Shown piece after piece: positions 57,978 to 64,000 of a stretch of 64,000 nt of DNA. Source of the stretch: Paragonimus westermani (taxonomy: Eukaryota > Platyhelminthes > Trematoda > Plagiorchiida > Troglotrematidae); NCBI GenBank assembly GCA_008508345.1, contig QNGE01000948.1, positions 53,188 through 117,187 of the forward strand, read 5' to 3'. The notes under the pieces are model-generated. The model was not told the origin of the DNA. It searched no databases and was given only the letters and a program-made list of their open reading frames with translations. A program made the translations under genes and the position numbers. How positions within the stretch are numbered: position 1 is the stretch's first letter; each line of letters begins with the position of its first letter.

Positions 57978-58541
57978 TTATTCATCACATTTGACTGATG
58001 ACAATGCCTCGTCGATGACGCTAAGAACTGGCCATAAAAATATTAACAAATAGCAAGCGCATGTAGCAATAATAAAAATTACAAAGAAGAACATATCAAA
58101 CAGTCTGGCAGCTTGGTCCCATTCAAACTGAACAAGCCTCCGATAGCATTTCTGTTGACTCCATCTTAACCGATCCGGATCTTTCCCACGTACGGATATA
58201 ACCACTGAACTTGTATTAATTGGAACTAAAGGTGATCCTGCTGCGGACCGATGATGATGTGGTTCATCTCCAGCTAGTTCTGGTTTCGCTCTGATGCCTC
58301 TGAGATTTTTCCGGGCGGTGTGATGAAATGGAGAAGCGTATTTGTTGTCTATTGTCCGCGGTTTTATTGCCGGAGCATCTGATATAGTTGCGCAAGTAGA
58401 TTCAGACCGTAGGCGATTACTGATCAGCTCAAGTGTTCCTTTACATTGTGTAATCATTGTTTGCAATTGCAATAGTAATCGTTTTTCATCCATGATAGTT
58501 TTGCTACGGAGTTTTGATCGCATTCGAGTAACAGGTTCGAC
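57978..58541 (-). CDS. last exon of a probable Cys-loop (nicotinic-type) receptor subunit
   Basis: Minus strand. Acceptor AATCTTACCTAG at 58542 opens a 188-codon exon ending in TAA. The first two thirds are polar, as in the large M3-M4 cytoplasmic loop. The end has RLVQFEWDQAARLFDMFFFV followed by IFIIATCACYLLIFLWPVL: an amphipathic helix with the 'EWxxxAxxxDxxFF' pattern, then one membrane helix and a short tail, as in helix MA and M4 of nicotinic acetylcholine receptor subunits. Upstream exons (ligand-binding domain, M1-M3) would lie at higher coordinates and were not found within the window, so introns must be long. Alternative: another protein with a C-terminal membrane anchor. An ATG occurs six codons inside the exon. 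Confidence 0.5.
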   Translation of the reverse strand, partial: VEPVTRMRSKLRSKTIMDEKRLLLQLQTMITQCKGTLELISNRLRSESTCATISDAPAIKPRTIDNKYASPFHHTARKNLRGIRAKPELAGDEPHHHRSAAGSPLVPINTSSVVISVRGKDPDRLRWSQQKCYRRLVQFEWDQAARLFDMFFFVIFIIATCACYLLIFLWPVLSVIDEALSSVKCDE

Positions 58542-61500
58542 CTAGGTAAGATTTTGAAAATGTGAGTCAGCTCCTGACGTCCGTTCTCTTGATACCAGAA
58601 AAAGAGAGAGCTCGACTGTGCAACGTAAGCAATACAACAAGCGAGACAAACTTTTGTCATTTTTAAATGTTCATTTACATTCCACTAGTCATAATGAACG
58701 CATCAAATTAAAACATTTTGGTACTGGTAAGTAGTTGGGGATTTGGTTGATATATTTTGAATTCCATTCATAATTTATCCCAGCTTTTGCATCCGGACAC
58801 TTTTAGCCGTCCACATTCGATTATACGTACTGGACTCGAGTTTTGTTTTTTGTTGGGGTTCATCAGTGATGCATATCCTTGTTCCGAATGAACTTTCGAC
58901 TTCAGCTCATGTTCACACGAGGTGTTGACTACTGTACTAATGACCTCACGTGAAGCACGACCTACTTATCGCACGTAAAGTTTCATCTACATTGCCCTGT
59001 GAATATTAGTCAGATTGTCCGAGCATTTCGAGAGGGGTCACAACAGACGTTCCAATTTACGGTTCCCTGATTAGGACTTCTCCTAGTGACTGTAATCATA
59101 ATTCGTCAAACTTATTGACAAATGCATTAATTATCGGTAAGCAATTGAGCGTTTATGTGGAGTGAAGTAAAAACCTTTTCACTTTTGACAACAGCCCTCA
59201 CATACAAGAAGATATGCAGACTAATCCCTTCCGATAAAGGCATCAAACTTGAGCTTCACTCATAAGGGATCTCCTCTGATTTGAACTTCATGCCGCTATT
59301 TTCATCGGTTCCATCACCATCTAGTGAATCAGCAAACATTGCTAGACAAGTTATTGCATAACAGAAACAGCTCAACGAGTGCATATTTTCGTTGGTAAAT
59401 AGCAACACCATCAAACAGTTCGAAAGAAATAGTTGAACTTTGTGGATTCCGCCATACATGCAATTGTGAGGTTGGGCTTTTCCAAGGAATTGCTTTTTTT
59501 AGCTCAGTTGGAGCCCAATACAGGTTGTAACTATCAATCTGAATTTAACCGAAACCCGTAAATTTCACATACAGGCTCTTAGTTAACAACGGTAAACACT
59601 TCTGTTTCCCACAGTAAGATGTTGAGATAACTACGATTTATCAATTATCACTTATTGAAAGGCCTTCAACAAATTTTGAAAAAGTGAGATCTCAGCAGGC
59701 CCAGTTAGGCGGTGTTTGTATAGAACCTTATAGACTTTCTCTTTCCTCAAATGTTGCTTGAAGGTCGCCATGACAAACGAGTGGCTGTGGACATATAGAA
59801 CAAGTTTATTGATGCCCATAATTGATTCCCAAACTAACCACTATCATCCAAGTCATGACGTACTAATTAGCTTTTGAATACAAGGTGGAGCAAGGTCTTA
59901 TGAACATTCCTTTGGCCAAGGTAAAAGATTTCCCTGTAAATGTGTATGGGCAACTGTACACACGTGAACGTTCACCTAATAGGGGTATCTTATTGTGTTA
60001 TTCACACTGCCTCATCATTTGTTGTCATGAGAATCACGTCGGCAAGTCAACCGTGGTACAAATGGGTTCACTGCCTTCTGGTCAACATGATCCATTCCTC
60101 TAACCTATTTGTCCAAAATTTCGAACTCATTAGCACAGTATTTGGAGAGGGAGCATTTACTAACCTAGCCGTAAATTCCTTACGCCAATGGAATGCCGCG
60201 TTCTGTCTTGACTCATGTATATGCCCAATATTTGTTGAACCGAGGGCACTGGGTCTGGTAACTTCGTTTGACAAGTCTTATTGTCAAGTTGACCATCACT
60301 CACATTTGATCGCAGCGTTCGCGCTCAGATAGACTTTCCAGCCAGCCTCTTTCGAAAAGAAGCACTAGACTNGTAAGTCTTATTGTGTTTATCCGAACGC
60401 GGTTAGACAATGTGAATAACGTTGTCATTATCTGGTAGCCGTTTGCGCGTATGCATGCTCTCTGATCGAAAGATTATACGTGAGATATGGCGCTTCAATA
60501 TAACGTCCTTAGTCAATTATTGCATACTTTAAACATTTAGTGGAAACTCACAACATTATTAATTTCGAAAGGATTCATAACGGGTACTTTTCTAACGATT
60601 CCGTGTGTACACATTCTTACAGATGCCGTTGCCATTTGGAGCCGATAACCGCCTGGCTGACTTGATCTATTGTGGACTCATGCTATTCGACCCTTCTCGT
60701 AGATACCCTCTAAATTATGAGTGCCGGCTGTAGCCAGGATACAAACTTTACTTACCATATGTGCGTTGAAGAAGAAGTGAAAAGCTTGAATAGCACAGCG
60801 TTGGTCTGAAGATGCTGTTAATAGTTTCACGCATGGCGATTTGGACAGGAGCTCTGTACGAGATTTCTGCATTGTTCTACCTGTTTCTCGGTTAATTTAA
60901 CTCCCGTATGTTGTCAAATTAAAGCTCCTTGTAGGTGCGCCCAACACTGCTTTGGTCAAACTGACACTTCTGCAGGAGCAAGTACAAATAACCCCGAGCG
61001 TTGAAACGGAAGTATCATGACATCACCTGAAGATGTGTAATTCGACGACTACAAGATAATATAAAAACGGCCGTCTTTCTCTTGAGTTTTCAGAAAGTAA
61101 AATCTCGTCAACTGGTACCTGTAACAGAATTGCACCTTCTTATATGGGTGACTGTTCAGTTGTGTGAACTACCTGTAGGTATACGACAAAGTTTATCACT
61201 CGTATGCGTGAAGGCTTGGTCGTAAACGTTATCGTCTCGAGAGATTAGTTCTCTAAATACCTACAGGTTGTTGAGACCGTCTTACTCCCTAATCACGCCA
61301 ATTTTATCACGGAGTCAGTAATTTAAGACTCAGTGGTTGATTGCCTCCTGTTCTTGTGACGAACATAATAGTAGACTGGCTGCGGTTTTTTTTCGATCCA
61401 TCGGATAAGTCGGTGTTGGAATCAGATGTCGCAGCATGAGAGAGTTGAGTAAACACCATGGAACATGGATAAGGTGATATTTTCGAGGTTTATTCACAGG

Positions 61501-62291
61501 GGTTACAGTTAACTGCGGTACATTGAAGTTTTATCATAGTGGCGGCGAATTAAAAAGAAGTTCCATCTCTCCTACCTATTTCCAAAATCAGGTGTTGAAA
61601 GACTCATCTCCTTATTCCCCCCCTCCCACTTCACCGTATGATAAACGTAGCGCTCCTCAAAACTACAACCGACCTGCTGTTGGAGCTGTTTGCCACAGTT
61701 CTATTCATTCATGGAGGGCAGGATATTGTGAAAGGTATCAAAGGAACCGGATTTCATGCCTGTCTTTCACAAACAGCCGGCTAAAAGGAACTGCTATCCT
61801 ATTGGAAGATAACACGCAATCAGTACTGGCGCTGTGCAGTTATCTCTCTCAAGCCAGCAGTTTCGATAACAGTATGGTGTGCATACCGGCATACGTACCC
61901 AGGTTCGTCGTGTGGCTGTGAATCACACCCTCGGGCTTCATCCCCATAGACAGCAATATATCATTGGTTCACAACATAAATCGGAGTGCAATTGATGAAA
62001 CCATCACATGAGACACTCTAGGTATCTAAAGACGGTTACGGACACATACAAATTTGTCTCGAAAGTTTAGTGACAGACTACTTGTCTGACGTGTGCCGAT
62101 AGATCAAGAAATAAGGCTGTCGAAGTTTTGAAGCTTTCAGAAGGCATTATACGGGGATGGTTCTATCATCTATTCACAAAGCTGCAGAAAGGCTAAGTGT
62201 ATTAGTGGAATAAAATCTACATGTTCTGAGTGTTATTACCAATTCCAAAAATGACAGTTGGGCATACCCGTTAGAGCATCTGTGCGTTTTT
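58542..62291. other. no coding exon recognised; possible long receptor intron
   Basis: Frames such as 59256-59459 (-), 59885-60332 (+) and 61523-61921 (+, 132 codons) show no domain and no convincing splice context. There is a single N at 60372, probably another contig join. An RTE tail fragment lies at 61937-61975. Confidence 0.4.
61937..61975 (-). repeat. short RTE 3' tail fragment
   Basis: On the minus strand it contains TTGTGAACCAATGATATATT followed by GCTGTCTATGGGGATGAAG, the same end block as the other RTE tails. Only about 40 bp are recognisable. Confidence 0.45.
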
Positions 62292-62597
62292 GGTATTGGT
62301 ATGTTCACCGAGTGTTGCATTTAGGTTACAAACGTTTCATCACCAAGCTAGGTGACATCATCAATGCGTCAGTGTTTTGAGCGCGGAGTTTGCTGAAGCT
62401 CGATGGATGCCTGCTCTGGTTGGTCGCTTTCAGAAATTCAGACCAGAAGGTCAACTCACTCTGCTCTATAAGAACAGGCATCGATCGAACTTCACCAAAC
62501 TCCACACTCAAAACACTTACGCACTGATGATGTAATCTCGCTTGGTGATGAAACGTTTGCAACCTAAATGTCAAGCTCGGCGAACATACCAATAGCA
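62292..62597. repeat. 306-bp inverted pair of PLE-type terminal repeats with hammerhead-like cores
   Basis: Arms 62292-62416 and 62472-62597 are inverted copies with roughly 10-15% mismatches around a 55-bp spacer. Each arm carries the same motif. In the right arm on +: CTGATGA (62524-62530), a degraded stem II, GAAAC (62550-62554), then ACGTTT-GCAACCT-AAATGT as a 6-bp stem III, then the C of a GTC triplet (62570-62572). In the left arm, on -, stem II is well preserved (GTCACC-TAGCTT-GGTGAT), but the core begins TTGATGA and the triplet reads GCA. A stem I could not be drawn from adjacent bases. Position next to a PLE relic supports a PLE terminal repeat. Confidence 0.6.
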
Positions 62598-62699
62598 ACA
62601 TGAGTTATGAACAACACCACCACTGTTCACAATTATCAGCATCCGCGCGTCTGTAGTTTTTTCCAATGCGGAGAAAATACCCCCACACACACACAAATC

Positions 62700-63657
62700 T
62701 TCAGTACTATCTGTTTCCTTCGATAATTTTGTCAAAAATATACCAGCCAGCATCGAGCCTAACAGTGAGCTGATGATAATCAATCTAGCGATAATGTTCA
62801 CCATTGAATTGAAACTTGCCAGTACCAATGGAGTCATCTTCTTCAATTCGACTCCAGGTAGACTGAAGGGTTTCGATATGATCGCAGAGGAAGTGTACTG
62901 TTTTGTCCAGAGTGACGTTGACAAATGGAAAAAAAGTCTGGAGGTAACATTTTCTTATCAGATATTTTGAGTTTTGAAAGGGAGTCAACGAATTCAAATG
63001 TATCTCTTGAAGTATATCTTGTGCTTTCTTTCTTGGTTGGTTCAAGGATCTCTTCACCTCTCACTGCACCGTAACATGGCATGGCGAGCGACAAATATTG
63101 AGTGGCAGTCATAGCGGTACATCATCTCTGTGTAACTCACAGTCCGCATACCAGAGGGATGCGGGCTTCGATAAAGCGAATGCGCACGAATACACGTGCA
63201 CTAATAGCTGTAGTCTGTTTTAACCGACGTAGTCACCCCAGAACCACTTTTCAGTCGTCATTATCCTACCTCTATTTCCGGTCCTGGAATTTCGTTCTGT
63301 TCTAAAAAAAACGCTCACCATTTACGCAAGGTAATTGGTTCCATTCAGCCGAACAGTTCTGACTCTTATCATCTTCGACGCTACAAACAAGTGGTCATTT
63401 TTCGATGTAATAATCCCCTTTAGAGTGAAATTTGTAAGTAATTTATAGGATGATGTTCTACGGGTTGGTTAATTGTAGCAAGCATTTGCGAGAGTGGATT
63501 GAGACCGTTTTGAATTTAGTTCCGAAGACGAGTGTGCCTTCTGTAACCCATTATAAAGATTCTCGAATTGAAACCGTGACATGATTTCTCCAATGTTACC
63601 ACTGAGGCAGCAGAAATTCGGATTAATGGGTAAACCTTGTGTTAGCGGTTTCCTCAA
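62700..63657 (-). pseudogene. Penelope-like element relic, N-terminal part and RT core
   Basis: Minus strand. N-terminal domain at 63657-63469 (PLTQGLPINPNFCCLSGN and FQFENLYNGLQKAHSSSEL). RT pieces in three frames: DTFEFVDSLSKLKISD (about 63060-63000), FVNVTLDKTVHFLCDHIETL (62935-62880), GKFQFNGEHYR (about 62820), and LLGSMLAGIFLTKL (62770-62730), corresponding to 'GSPLGPVLADIFL'. The YVDD region and the GIY-YIG domain are missing, and the sequence then meets the inverted terminal-repeat pair. Dead copy with several frameshifts. Confidence 0.65.
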
Positions 63658-64000
63658 CTTTAGAGAACAAAGCTTATGAGTCTGCCGCTCCAGTTGGTTA
63701 GGGACTTGCTTTCACAGCTTCTTCCAAATGGTCCTCAGAAGTTGGTTTTCCTCGTTTCCTCTCGGTTGATCTGTCTACAGTCCTCCGTGTGTAGGACCCT
63801 AAATTCCGGGGTCGTGTTATGGCGTCGGGCTTGGCTACGTTCGAATTAGGCTAATCGGAAAGCATCCCTCATGTTTTTCCTATGCATTTAACTGCCCCTT
63901 CGGTTCAGTATATATATTGGTCGCGCTACCAGGCGTTAATCAGAAGAAATTGATTAGCACTGCGTGACACGGCTTTGCCATCAACTTATTCATCTTGACC
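63658..64000. other. no gene recognised
   Basis: GCTCCAGTTGGTTAGGGAC near 63688 resembles a pol III A box and CGTTCGAATTA near 63838 a B box, but 150 bp separate them, which is too far for a tRNA or a typical tRNA-derived SINE. No supported feature. Confidence 0.3.

Noticed and set aside
61523..61921. 132-codon frame on +
   Set aside because: Contains a Ser/Pro-rich start but no domain, and it ends beside an RTE tail; probably repeat-derived or chance.
63688..63850. tRNA or tRNA-derived SINE
   Set aside because: A-box-like and B-box-like motifs are about 150 bp apart and no cloverleaf can be drawn.
1..64000. Bacterial-style systems: operons, CRISPR arrays, rRNA/tRNA clusters, attachment sites
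   Set aside because: Splice signals, intron phases and the retroelement content show a eukaryotic genome. No regularly spaced repeats or RNA genes were seen.

Overview
The window looks like nuclear DNA of a flatworm, most likely a digenean trematode of the liver- or lung-fluke type. It has multi-exon genes with introns from 39 nt to about 4 kb, and a dense load of RTE-type LINEs, Ty3/gypsy elements and Penelope-like elements (PLEs), whose decayed proteins match patterns I associate with trematodes. There are no bacterial operons, RNA operons or CRISPR arrays. No database search was possible. Family calls rest on motif recognition, and exon edges were read from GT/AG signals and reading-frame phase.

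Host genes. (1) An EMSY-like gene on +, eight coding exons between 12663 and 26775, predicted at 939 residues: an N-terminal ENT domain followed by a long Ser/Thr-rich tail ending in a basic, nuclear-localisation-like exon. (2) The 3' part of an ataxin-10-like gene on +, three exons between 30271 and 34275. (3) A small gene of three exons on +, 36845-40121, about 352 residues, with a mitochondrial-type N terminus and mTERF-like helices. (4) The last exon of what is probably a Cys-loop (nicotinic-type) receptor subunit on -, 58541-57978. These genes are functionally unrelated and do not form a pathway.

Mobile DNA. Left flank (1-9 kb): a 122-bp foldback at the window edge with a hammerhead-like core, an RTE relic on - (about 3900-2632), and a nearly full-length but dead RTE on + (about 6020-8836). 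Middle (27.9-28.7 kb): the GIY-YIG end of a PLE on -. The region 40-56.5 kb is a repeat cluster. It holds a gypsy element on - (44.4-40.3 kb) split inside its reverse transcriptase by an internally deleted RTE, a PLE on - with reverse transcriptase and GIY-YIG endonuclease (46.4-45.1 kb), a second gypsy lineage on -, and an apparently identical 2.35-kb block at 48643-50990 and 51712-54059 around a 95-N gap, followed by an almost complete RTE (53.6-56.5 kb). Right end (62.3-63.7 kb): another PLE relic next to a 306-bp inverted pair of terminal repeats, each carrying a hammerhead-like core.

The most interesting material is the recurring layout CTGANGA - short hairpin - GAAAC - loop - GT(C/A) in foldback sequences beside PLEs. 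It fits known hammerhead ribozymes of PLE terminal repeats, here in an unusually long foldback. Also notable are a young RTE sub-lineage that carries a shared stop codon in two copies, and an exact duplication that may be either recent or an assembly artefact.
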